From Capillidium heterosporum (lineage: Eukaryota > Entomophthoromycota > Entomophthoromycetes > Entomophthorales > Capillidiaceae): DNA of 64,000 nucleotides. Position numbers and translations under genes: made by a program. Each line of letters begins with the position of its first letter. Position 1 is the first letter of the stretch. The notes under the pieces were generated by a model, which worked only from the letters and a program-made list of their open reading frames with translations, was not told the origin of the DNA and did no database searches. The DNA is taken from the NCBI GenBank assembly GCA_016630905.1, contig WBMQ01000013.1, positions 1 through 64,000 of the forward strand, written 5' to 3'. Shown here one piece after another: positions 35,982 through 48,468 of the stretch.

Positions 35982-38900
35982 TTACTGCATCTTATCCCTA
36001 TTGGCAAGCTTGAAAGCCAAAAAGGCCAACAGTTGCCAAGCCAAGGCAATTTTTATAACAATCCAAGTCGAGCCCCAGATGGTATCCTTTTCAAAGCCGT
36101 ACCAAGACTGACCTACTCGATCAGGATCCATGTACCGTTTGGCCTCAGTTTCAGCGATGTAGAAGGCGGAGATGGCCCACCTAGGTGCCGACAGATCCCA
36201 CAGCCACAAGACGTTGGGTCCCCAATCGTGTTTAATTTCGCGCAAGGTGGGCTGTACACCCGAAAAGGCAATGGCCCAAAATAAGGCAACGACAACACCT
36301 ACCAAACTGGCCTGTTCTCTACGTACCAAAGCCGAGATCAAATAGCCAGTTGAGAAGCCCCAGTAGTACAAGGAGGCAATGATCCAGTACAGCTTTTGAA
36401 AAGGGGCCGTGTTGGGATAGACGGCTACTAAGGACATGGTGAACATCAATGAGGCAATGAGGAGTCGGGGTAGATCGGCCAAAGATTTAGCTAGGAAGTA
36501 GGGGAGGGTAGGCATACCGCTAGCCGACTCACGCCAGTAAACAACCCTCTCGTTGCCAAAGGTACCCGCCCCGACAGCAATGCCAGCAAATCCGATACCC
36601 CAGCTGACAAAGTTGCCGATGTGGGCGGCCTGGTCAATGATAGGTCGGTAGCACTTGGGTATCAGTGGTAAACTAGTAACGCGACAGATGATATCGGGTA
36701 AAGGGCCCAGGAATACCGAGTTTTGAGCTGCTATAGAGATAAAGAGACCGCAGCCCAGATGCAAAAGCTGGTCAGTGACAAAGCCCATAGGGGGCCGGAA
36801 GATTTGGATAAAGGCGCGGTTCAGGCACAGATGGAATACGGTAAAGCTGCCTGGTGTATTGCGGATGGGGTCCGAGTGCTTACCCTGCACCCACTTGTAG
36901 GTGCCTACCAAGGTGTCCTTAAGTTCTTCAAAGACCGACTGGGACCAGGATAAGATATCTAAAAGTAAAGCGGCTAGATAACTTATGGTTGGCCCAATCG
37001 ACTGGTTGAGATACCGCTGCCACATGGGTTGGGAGCAAGTAACCATGTAGTTGAACCCCTTCTCCTTGAGGTCCAAGTCCAGGTCGGTGTCACCGCTCCG
37101 CGTCGAACTCTCGCTCAACCTACGAGTGAAATCTTCGTAGGTTGGCGAAGGAGAAGGGTGTAGTAGCTTGGAGTAGTTGGACATAGCTAGCCTCGGTGCT
37201 ACAAAGGTATCGATACTGAACGGTATACCCTGTTGGTCGGACGTCTGCTTGATATCCCACAGCTCGTAGAGGTCAGGTATCGAAAACTCAGGGATCAAAA
37301 TATTGTCCACTTTGCCAGTTGCTACATCCATAAAGTAGTCGCTAGGTGCCGAATCCTGTGGACATTCAAAGCCAATTTGCTTGAAATACTCAACAGCATC
37401 AGCTCGAACGCCATGATAGATGACGCGTCCTCCTTTGCCCAGTAAAAGTAGGTCATCAAACAAATTGAAGGCTACGGGGGAAGGGGAGTGGATTACAGCA
37501 GCGATAGTCAAGCCCTGGCTCCTTGAGATATCTTTGAGGAGTTTACACACTTCAACCGAAGTTGAAGAGTCCAGACCCGAAGTAGGTTCATCCAAAAATA
37601 AGATGGAAGGTTCGGCGACCAACTCCATGCCGATGTTGACGCGCTTCCGTTGACCACCCGATATACCGCGTTCCTCCTCGTCGCCAATGACGTGATGCAT
37701 AACGTGCCGCAGCCCCAAATATTCGATTGTACTCAACACCTTCTCACGCTTGCGATCTTCACTCCACTCGATTGGCAGTCGCATCATGGCCGAGTGCATG
37801 AGTACCTCCTCGACATTCAACTTACGTAGCATGACGTCCTCCTGGGGTACGAACCCAACCAGCTTGCGGTAAGTCGACAGTGACTGTGATCGATCATTGA
37901 TGAGGATTTGCCCCGATGTCTTGCTGACCTTCCCAGTTATTAGCGAAACGAAGGTTGTCTTACCAGCACCACTAGGACCCATTATGGCGCAGGTGCGGCT
38001 GGGTGCCAGCCTACCATTAACTCCCTAATCCGAAACTTAGAAAACCAATAAAAAGTATACTTGCCTTCATGATCTCAACGCCGTTGGGTAACTTGAGCCC
38101 TAAATCAGTGAATTTGATATCAAAGATCAGTTTGTTGTTCTTGCCTTTATTTGACTTTCCAACACCAGCAGCATCAGGTTGGGAGTCAGATTCCTTCTCT
38201 TGCTTCTTGGGTTTGGTAAGCTGGTCGAACTGACGGTCGTATTCTAGCTTTTTGAACTTTTGTTGTCGTGCTTTGAGAGCATACCCGATCCATACGACTA
38301 CCAAAAAGAATATAAAGAACAGAAAGATCTCGTACTTGCGGATGGTCTTGGAACCTTCGGGACAATTTCCAAAGTAACACCGCCTAGGTTCGATACTACC
38401 TAAAATTATTTAAAAGAGTAGCTACAAAATAATACTTACCATATTGGCAATAATGTCCTTTGGGGCATAAAATCGTCTCAGCTGGTGTCGGACAGTAGTA
38501 TCCTCCGCAGCAAAAGGTAGGTTGAAAGGTGTCGGGGGGACAGTAGAACCCAAGTCCACACTTCTGCTTGTGGTTGGGTGCCATGCAGAAGTAACCAGCT
38601 GGACAGGACCACTGGGTGATCCTCGAGCACAGACAGTCGCTTATGATCTTACTGGAGGTGTTAGGGCACCGTTCGATCACTATAATGTCGGATAGTGTCA
38701 TACCGGATATCAAAGTCGCACTGGAACCTTCGTTGGGGCCCAACTCCCCATCATCCTCGGCCAGTTGTTTTTCCCCTTCGGTGGGGCTGTACAAAGAGGC
38801 TAATTCTTCGTTATTGGGGTATTGGACTTCGACTTGTGCGTCTAGTTTAGCTTCGATATTGTCGGAAACTTGATCAGGGAAGTAGCTGTCATCCTTCTCG

Positions 38901-39544
38901 TCATCAAAGTTGGTGACCTGATCGACCATACTCTTGTACCTCTGCCAGCTGGGGTCAATTATCTCTGATTTAACTTGGTTAACTTTGGATTTTACAAGCT
39001 GGTCCTCTTTCAAAAGTTTTGTTAATTCTTCCAAAAAACTTTTGTCTTCAGTGTCATCCAAAGCTAGGCTGGCTAATTTGGAGCCAAATTCCAAGGTTGG
39101 CGATTGAAGTTGGCCATCTTCAGATTGAGGCTGGGCTAAAATCTCTGAAACTTTGTCGAATATACGACGGTAGCTGTTTAGAGCTGGGTTGAGGACCTGC
39201 TCCTGCAGCATTTCCATTTTAGCTACCACCTGAGGATCCTCTTTGAATAATTTCTTTATTTCATCTAGTAGGTTCAAGACCTTCTGCTTGTTGACTGTCG
39301 GTTCAACTAGCTCTAAGTCGGTTTCAAGTTGGGATAATGAAGACTCATCCTTGTCCTTAGTTGAAAATCGGATTGTAGATTCAGAAGTAGCTACCTGGCT
39401 TGGTAAACTGCTGGTAAATTGCTGGGGCTCGTTCTTACCTCCAGCTGAAAGTTCATCGGTAGGTTGTGAAGTAACTACCTGAGTTGACGAGCTATCTTTT
39501 CGTTGCAGCTCTTCCAAAGGTTCTTGTTCTTGTTGTTGAGACAT
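35982..39544 (-). CDS. ABCG-family half transporter with Cys-rich N-terminal domain
   Basis: 1,160 residues from exons 39544-38440, 38399-38065 and 38024-35982. Residues 1-290 are acidic and helical without a clear signal peptide. Then comes a Cys-rich module (CPAGYFCMAPNHKQKCGLGFYCPP, then CCGGYYCPTP and CPKGHYCQYG, here split to stay short) of the kind found in plant ABCG24/28-like proteins. A membrane segment IFLFFIFFLVVVWIGYAL follows. The nucleotide-binding domain has Walker A MGPSGAGKTTF, signature GISGGQRKRVNIG and Walker B LFLDEPTSGLDSS. The C-terminal ABC2-type membrane domain carries about six hydrophobic segments. The substrate is unknown; lipid or polymer precursor export is a guess. 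The second intron (38064-38025) has a GC donor. Confidence 0.92.
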
Positions 39545-40612
39545 CGAAATCCATACCTTTGTCCCAACTCTAAAATCTATAACTTTATCAATATCGAAGC
39601 GAGATTTAAGCCAATTAAATTAGCTTATTTAGCTATTGGTAGGAGTTGTCATTTTGTCCGCCTTCCGAAACTAGCGTTAGTCCGTCCAAGCTATTTAGGA
39701 TGGTTATACTGATGATAAAGTAACAAATTGAAACTATATAGACTACACTTGATGGGATCAATAGTACTACGAATCCACAGCAAATATCCCATCGTTATAG
39801 TTTAACTGCAGCTGCCATTTCAGCTATATCGTTTGTTTTCATTCAGTAGTGTTGTTAAGCTTGGATGTTGTTGCAAATAAAAATTGAAAGCTCAACATAT
39901 ATGCTAAATTTGTTGATAAAATAGCCAGGATTCAAATATATTTGACTTAGTTGATGGAAATATGATAGAATAACTTCAAATTGATAAAACATATAATGCT
40001 TCAATTGATTCACTACTTCACAAGTTGCTGATAAAATACATCAAGTGTGTAACTTGCAATAAAGCCTTGCTAGTAAAATAAATGAATATCTGCTAATGTA
40101 GGGGTTTATATCAATAGAAGACTGAAGATGTCAATCCAACAGTCTTCAGCTTGTGGCCTGAATCAACTGTGCTTAACGTATCGGCATCCTTTAGTGTGAT
40201 TCCTAGAACTATTGTGCCCATCCATATGGTTGAGGATACTACACCAATCATAAAAAATATACTTCCTCTTATTGGGCTAATCTAAACATTTAAAATATCC
40301 GACTCTATATTAGCCCGAAAGATGGACATTACACTCAATTGGGTGATGACCTGTTTGTACACCCCTTGCATTCAAACACAAATGCAAGTCACACAATTCC
40401 GTAGATTAGGCAAAAACGCCACCATAGCTTTGTTTAATTGACTGCATGTACCGATATTTACGTTACTGACGAAGTTTAAATAAGATGTTCTACCTGAACT
40501 TGATGTTCTTGAATGTCTTACATGGCAGGGAGAACATACACTATAAGGAGCTGCAGGATATTACACAACTTTCTAAATTGTAGAGCTCAAGTCAAATTTT
40601 GCAGCAAGTAGG
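39545..40612. other. Divergent promoter region
   Basis: About 1.07 kb between the ABC transporter (-) and the methyltransferase fusion (+). Short open stretches near 40170-40290 and 40292-40440 are not recognisable. No repeat found. Confidence 0.5.
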
Positions 40613-43600
40613 ATGGGCAACTACGACCAGTACTACCAATACTTTGACCAGAGGCAGTACCAATATCCAAGGCAGGATGAGTTTGCCCAACATATGCAGC
40701 AGCCCATCCCCTATCCAATCGACTCTAGCTTTAGCAATTCCTACCATATTTTTGGTCAAAACCCTCAGTACCAACACTTTAGTAGTGAGTTTAGCTATGA
40801 AAACAAAGGTACCCAGCATCCCAATTTACCTTTTTATAGTTCACAAAATGGCTTCCAAAATTCGCAGTATGGTGGCCACGAGAATTTCACCGAATATTCA
40901 ATGCCACTTTTAAGCTCCGAATTTGATGGCTCTTGGGATAGCCATCGAAAAGATTCCTTTAGCCATATTTCAAAGCTTCGTTCAGATTCTATAGATGGTA
41001 ACCTAAATTCATAGTATCAAAGTATATTAAACTGCTCTATATAGGACACAGTATTTATCAGCCCAACAATGCGATTGAGAAATCTTCAGAGTCAAGTAAT
41101 ATTTTAAACTAATGGCAAAACACTAATTTTTAGTTGGTTATTTAGGTAACTTTACTTCCTTGGTTAAAGTGCTTATAAGCTTATTTAAATTTGTCTATAA
41201 GGCGAGGGTATTCAGGAAGATAAGCTCGAAGCGACAAATATATTGCCAAAAATCGATCGGTAAGTGAATTTGCATTTCTTTTAATAACCGGTTCAAGGAG
41301 GGAGTCTTTTACACCGATATACTCTACGAAGCCTTTTAACTTCAAGCGATACAATCCACTATTCCCAACTAGCGGCATTCCTCTATATAGTAAGCCTTCT
41401 ATTTGATAGTATCACATATTTAAATGGTTTATAAATCTATAGATGCTAAAAGCTCAAAGGTTACTGAAGTGAAGAAAATGGTACCGATAATAAAATCTCG
41501 ATTCGATGTACCGCCAGCTACAGTTCCTTTTTCCAAAGCACCTAATCCTGTAAGTCAAAATGAAGCTAGAGAATATTTATCAAACCCTAACGAGGTAACT
41601 TAAAAACACGTGTTTTCTATTAAACTATAATGTAGAAGGATGCGAAAGATCGATATTCACGTAGTCCTACCAGACTTGACTTACAAGGTTTAGTTAATGA
41701 TTATTTGAAGCTAATTTTATATCAATAGATCAAAAAGCTAGAATGGAGTCGGAATCGGAATCTAAGAGCATCAGCTCATTAAGTTCCATAAGTTCACCTT
41801 CTAGCGATACGAGAAATGTTTCGAAAAATCCTTCACATCCAAACATTGACAACACTACACCCTTAGCGATACAATATCCAGAAATAGATAATCACTATGA
41901 AGTAGATCCGAAGCGCTTTACAGATGGAAAAGATTCGGCATTAGTGCCTGAGGCTCCTTTAGTGAATGATGAATGCAAGGTGGATGCAGGTATCATACAG
42001 CAAGCCTGTCATGAGGAGTTGGAACCCATCATTACAAATAACTTATGGTGTGATCAGACTTCTTTAGTGGATACACTACCTGTAGGTAGCGAGAACTTGG
42101 ACCAAGTCGAAAGTTCTATCGATGGTAACAACGAAACTTCTGTAATGGATTATGGTGATGTTTTGGAGGAAAACTATATTAATGATCCTCCCAGTCTCGA
42201 TTTTTCAATTAAGCCTTTTGACACTGAGCTTAATCTGAAAGGAAATGGCTCCACAGGTAGGGATACTACGCATGATATTGATGTTGCAGAGATTGCTGTT
42301 AGAGAAGTTGCTATTGCCGGTCCTAATGATGCTTACAGCAGTAATATTGCAGATGACATTGCTTTTGGAAATGACTCGGCGGTCCCTGAAGTTAGAACTG
42401 ACGATGTCGGTATTACAGAAGTTGACTTTGTTGAACCTGCTGCTACTGGTATATACGATACCCACATTGATGATATTACAAAAGAATCTGCTTTTATCAG
42501 TGAAGAGGTCAGTAAAGTTTGTATCAACGATGATAACGCTACACAAAAGGCTAGTATTGGAGATGAAAGCGATCCTAAAGAAGTTTATGAAACCATCATG
42601 AAGAGTACCAGCGATATTGATCTAGCAGAAGTAGCTGCTATTGAACCCTCAACAATAGAAATTAGTGACCCCATTAGCGTTAGTGTCGATGCGAAGGTGC
42701 AATCAACTAAAGAGCCTCAGGAACCAACAGCTGAATACTGCCAGCCTGTCTATAATGCACTCAGTAGGGAAACTTTAGCACCAAATTCAACTCAACAACC
42801 ACTCAAGCCTATAAAGTTACCTATTGGAGAACCGATCGTCGTTGGAAATTACATGACACGGAACCTTCTGAAGCAGCTGTCCAACTACGAGATAAAAGAA
42901 AAGGCTCGTGAACTTAGCCTCCTAAAAAAAAGGAGTCGGATCTTGAAGAAGTTAAACAAAGCTCCAAGCGACAAGGCCCTTTCAAAAGCTCCACTAGATC
43001 CAAGCACCCAGAAAGCCCGCAAGAAAAGGTTGCTCAAAATAAAAAAGAGTAAGATGGTTGCAGCAAAACTGTTCCATGAGTTAAACGAACAAAGGAAAGG
43101 TACCATTTGGTTTATTTTATCTACTTTTTTATTTACTACTTTTTAGACTGTATGGCTGCCAACAACTCGGCTAGGAAGACGATAGTAAAGAAGGCGGATA
43201 CGTTGTCCGATATAAAAGAACTGGAGCGATTTCTAGTCGATGGATTGGTTGAAGTCCAGGATCGCTACGGGATCTGGTGTGAAGCCAAGGTTGCTGAAGT
43301 TCGCAACAACAAGGTGAGGGTCGAGTACATCGACTCGCTAAGTCGCAGTGAATGGGTCAACCAAAACGCCAACAAAATTCGACTTTCCGATTCGCAGCCA
43401 TGTAATAGATTCGGATTCCAAATATCTAGCACCATCAGTTTTGACCAACCCTAGCTTCTATGGTATTGGGAATAAACTTGACGACAAATTGAATATGTTC
43501 GAATTTCCAGCTATCTCAACAAACCTTGAAACGATGGAAGTTGATAAGGGCAGTAAGATTGATGAGCTTGAGGAGCAAGTGGATATTGAGTTGAACGACC

Positions 43601-46600
43601 ACTGCAACCCAGAGATAAGTAACGACATCCCATACGTCTGGACGGTGTACTGCAACCGATGCTCCATGTTCATTGACCAGTTCAGTTACTCTTGCTTGAC
43701 ATGCGAGGCAAAGGCCAACGACTTTACACCCGGTTTTGATCTATGCCAAAAGTGCTTTTACTTCAACTTTCCTAGGAACCACCAGCACTCTAAGATTTCC
43801 TTCTTCAAGAAGACGTTGGTTGACAGGACTACCATCAACAAGTATCATACCGAGGAGGTAGGCGGTGTATGTGCTTACTTCCCTGGTACATTCCATGACA
43901 AGAAGGAGCATGCCAATGAAACACAGATGATTATTAGTTTTGAGAGGGACCATTTCTTTGACCATAAGCTACTTTTGAGCGAGCTGATGGAGACCAGCCA
44001 AAATAAGCTTCTTAACAACGTGAACGAGCAACCAAACCAGCTAATACCTTCGAGGGCAATGAAACGCTCAACAAACATCCACAACCCGTACATAATAGGA
44101 GTCTACCGATTCTTGCATAAAATCAATCGAGAACTTCAACCTCCCCTCCTCACCTGCGTCTTCTGCCACAACTCGCAGAGTGAAAACGATGACTTACCCG
44201 GCAGCATTACCGGCAAATTTTTTGATGTAAATTATCCTTTTATTCTGAGACCTTCCCAGCAGAAGCAACGCAAACTAGCCGGATCTTCCAACCTCAACTC
44301 GAAGTTGGAAAGCAAACCCAAGTTCGCAGCTAGCAGCTACGCCTCTATAAAGCGGCGTATCGACAGTAAAATCAACAGTGGCACTACAGCCGTCGCTCTG
44401 AAGCGATTGTACAAGAAACCGGGGCTTCGGACAAGATATGGGAGGCGAGTGGCAAGGCCCCTCCGATTTATCTACTCCAGCTTGAAGCGTACAAGAACTA
44501 AATGTTTCAGTAAGCCGGACGACGCTGACGATATCATCTTTACTCATTTCATTGGTAAACCTACCAAACTACTAAAGTCGTATTTGGCACAATTTACGCT
44601 GGAGGAAGTGCTGGAGATGCTAGATCGCAGCAATAGAATGAAGTCGGAAAAGTACAAGTACGTGGCCTATCTACCTAAAAACGGCAGAATCGAGTACGAA
44701 GTTTCCAAGTACACCGATCTTTTCTGGTGCCACGTCAATTGTGCAAAATTTGCACCCAAGGTCCTTATGGTCAATGATTTTGAAGTGACCAATGCCACTT
44801 GCCCCAATTCAGGAACTGAATGAAGAAACGAAACCCAAAGTTGAAATCTACAATTTGAGCCGAGCCGTCTGGGAAAGCAACAAGAACAAGTGCTCCAAGT
44901 GTAGGGAGAAGGGGGCAACTATAGGTTGTGGAGATACTGGTTGCTACAAGTACTTTCACCTCAAGTGTTCAGGCAAAGGGCTCAAGTTCTTTGAGGATGG
45001 ACTTATATTCTACTGTACATACCATGAGAACCGGCTACGAACTAAGACTTTAGACAACAAAAAGTACAGCTGTAACCTGTGCTTTAAAGCGCTTTGTGAT
45101 GACGATGAGAGTAAAAAAGGTAGATCGGAAGGTAAAATTGGCAAGAAAGCTAGTGAGAACGAAGGTAAATTTTAATACAGTGTTTGATTAACAGCGTTAT
45201 TTAGATGTTAAAGTTGGGGCCAATAGTTGGTTCACTTGTAGTTCGTGCATATTGATCGACCAGAAAATTCCCTTTGACCTGTGCACCGATGTAACAACCG
45301 TTAGTTATAGTTAATTCTAAATTTATACTTTTAGTGCTACGAGAATCGGCTTGATGAAGCTGCCCATATCCACACTAGAAGTTCCTTTACACCTACTGGT
45401 TTTCAGCTTTCCAAATTGCAAGATACTAATCACCTAACTTAGATTCCAAACAGCGGGACCTGGAAGCCAAAACCATATTGGAGATTGTCCAAGGTAAATC
45501 CTCGATTTCCCTCAAACATACTTAGATATTTTATATATTTTGTGTAAATAGCAAAGAACAAGCGACGAACCGATCCCAGCTACTCCAAGGACTTGGAGCG
45601 AGCTATCAAGAACTTTAAGAAGTCGATCAAGCGGATCCAGTGCGCCTACTGCTGGACAACTAAAGCCAAAGTTTGGCGTAAAGGTAATTTCGTTTAACTT
45701 TATAGTATTTCAGGCTGATTGATCAATATAATTATTTTATTTCAAGGGTACTCCAACGTAATTATGTGTGAAAAATGTTTTGAGGGAGAGACTCCTATCA
45801 ACCTAAAAAATATCAAAGTTAAGGAAAGTCAAAGCTGTCAGCTCGAGCGTCAGCTTGGAAACTCAACAAAACGCTACAAGCCAACCTCAGGCCGTTCAAG
45901 TTGGAGCCGTCAATGACTTCCTTAACGAGGAAAAGTGTTTAAATCTAAACCCTATAGCAGATGAAGGTGCCTTAGACAACAAGGATATCCAAATCGTCAT
46001 CCGACAAGAAGATATCGAGTCAGAAACTAAGCTAATCCAGTCGTACAACTACAACGCTGAAGACTACAACCATCTACCCTACTACACGCGTATTGCTTGC
46101 GACGAGTCGCTGTACAGTTTAGAGACCAGTAAAGTAAAAGACCTTCGACTTTTGGAAAGTTACGAACCCAACGAGAACCAGTGGTTTACCTTGTTGACAC
46201 AGTCATCGTACTACGACATCCCGGGTAGAGCTCCTCGATGTAATTCCAATGTTATTTTGTTTGTCTAAATAACTTTATAAACCTTTAGGGGCTACTCATT
46301 CGGGTTCAGATTACCACGGGACCTGGTTACCTCAGACGGTACGTAGGTAAGTTGACTTATCTAATAGTTGAATCTGGCTGTTAATTTTTTGATATAGGGC
46401 CTTGCTGAGATTTACAAAACCGGGAGCAAAGATCTTATCTAATTTCTTGGGCCGAGGTATATTTTTGAGACTTGGGATTTATTTAACAATCTAAAAGGTA
46501 CTGACGCCATCGAAAGCTTCCTGTTGAATAGAAAGTATATCTTTTTCAACATTTACCTATACTAATCTACTATTAAGGTGCATAGGGGTAGATATAAATC

Positions 46601-48468
46601 CAGTATGATCAACTTCAGTTCATTTCAACTACATATCTAACTCTATTTTTAGCTCGCCATAACGTTATCGCAACGAAACTGTTCATTCATGCTACCCCCC
46701 GAGTCCAAAATAAAGCCGAGCAACCGACCCATCATCTTGCAAGGTGACTCGCGCAACTTGCGCAATTTTGTCAATTTCAAGGACCAGCACTTTGACCATG
46801 TGCTTAGCCACCCTCCTTACAAGGATTGTGTTAGTTATTCAACAAATATCCAAGGTGATTTGTCCAAGTTTGCTAATATGGATGAGTTCCAAGTGGAGAT
46901 GGCCAGGGTTGTAGATGAAAACTGGAGGTAATGATCTTATATATTTTTGAGAACTTTCATATATTTATGAATTCTATAATTTAGGTTGCTCAAGATGGGA
47001 GGTCGAGTTACCCTTGGCATCGGCGACAATAGGGAGCATTGTTTCTACATCCCAGTTGGCTACCAAATGATACGCAACTATTTGGATCGAGGGTTCGAAG
47101 TGGAGGAGATCGTAAGATTTTACATATGTATGGGAATTTAAACTTCTTTTGTATAGATACTCAAACGTCAACGCCACTGTCAGATGTTTGGTTTGGGTGC
47201 CTATCTCAGCTCCCACCACGACTTTTTGATATTTACCCATGAATACATCGTCACTTTGAAGAAGATCAAGAAGGATAAGAATGTACCGGTCAACGTTCGA
47301 TCAAGTAATTCAATATTTTACTTTGGCCATATACTAACATTTTTAAAATTGACATTGTAGTTTTGAAAGAACCTAGTGATATACTGCACTGGAAATCCCA
47401 GGTTCATATTACTTACTTTCGACGAGAGACCCCGACCTACCCAATGGAACGTAAGAACGTCATCATGGGTACGGTGTGGGTGTTCAAGCCCAAGGATAAG
47501 CCGTACTGCTTTGAAAATTTGTGCAAGTCTCGAATGGTAGACTTTAACTTTATTCTTTGTATAGAGTGTTAACTTATTCTTTTAGGTGGAAAAGTTCGGT
47601 AGGGATGGGTGCAACTGGGAGGAAGTTATGTTACAATTTAAAAACAACAAAGTAAATATTTAACACAAATTCTATTCTAAATGCAAAATCTAGGATGAAT
47701 CCTTAATAATCGAGCCTCTCGAAAGTACCTATTGTCAAAATTAGACCATCGTACTAACTCTCCATAACTTAGATAAGGTGGTTGACCTAATTGATGAGGA
47801 AGACCAATCCTCTTACGAGAAGAGTCGCGACCTCAAGATCAAGGAGAATAACCAGATGCTACTGTCCTTAGTAATTTCATTTTTAAAGTTGGAGATTTTA
47901 AAACCTATCATTTTTAAGGGTCTAACTGCCGAACTGGGTGACGAGAAGTCGGAGGACTACACCCACCACGACAACATGCTTAAACTTCCCCCCAAAATCG
48001 ACGCTGAGCTCAACTTAATAATACTACCCCACATCCCCAACAGCCAACTTTTACATATCAACGTACCTTATTACCGTAAAGCCATAACTGCAGTCGCCCA
48101 AGAAAGCTATGACAAGCTCCAAGTTTCAGGGCAGTTGATCATAGGAATCCAAGATTTACGATTACCAGCCGCTCTGGCAAGTCGATTAGTACCACTTACT
48201 CTTCTCGTTTTAGAGGACATCCAGAAAGGTGTTGCCAGAGCCTAAATTTAGTTTGCGGGAGATGGTAGTATGTGTCCCAGACTGGGTACCAATGTAATAG
48301 AAGTTTACAGCTGTTCGAAATGCCTGTTGAACCTTCCATTTTGCACATTCCTAGCAAGCAGCCGGTGCCGCATGTCCCTATCGTCCACGTAAGTATTTTT
48401 AAAAACACTTTTGTTTATATTTTGGTTTACTTTAGGCCATCTACCTGGTGTTTATGAAGTTGAGTTAA
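40613..48468 (+). CDS. Multi-reader chromatin protein fused to bacterial-type DNA amino-methyltransferase
   Basis: About 2,050 residues. Exons: 40613-40997, 41045-41095, 41202-41259, 41298-41389, 41443-41594, 41636-41687, 41729-43099, 43147-45164, 45205-45290, 45335-45398, 45443-45493, 45552-45683, 45747-46239, 46289-46346, 46398-46456, 46498-46534, 46578-46602, 46653-46927, 46985-47111, 47157-47304, 47361-47536, 47586-47651, 47694-47724, 47773-48388, 48436-48468. Order: Gln/Tyr-rich and acidic disordered N-terminus; Tudor-like strand set (VDGLVEVQDRYGIWCEAKV, near 43240); ZZ-type finger (CNRCSMF to FDLCQKCFYF); extended PHD (CVFCHN, FWCHVNCAKFAP, KCSKCREKGATIGC, YFHLKCSG); Cys pairs at 45065-45340; GATA-like CAYCWTTKAKVWRKG...CEKC. 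Methyltransferase: YHGTWLPQTVR, motif I SNFLGRGTDAIE, CIGVDINP, GDSRNL, motif IV SHPPYKD (46806-46826), GGRVTLGIGD. A second fold (INVPYYRKAI, GQLIIGIQDLR) ends the protein. Five frame shifts are needed near 43402, 44785, 45818, 48225 and 48277. Confidence 0.8.

Noticed and set aside
41134-41145. A 12-base micro-exon in the methyltransferase fusion
   Set aside because: A single intron 41096-41201 gives the same frame and is simpler; only transcripts could decide.
47742-47744. Stop codon ending the methyltransferase gene at 47744
   Set aside because: An intron 47725-47772 with a GTACTAAC branch and TTAG acceptor skips it and continues in frame into the second domain.
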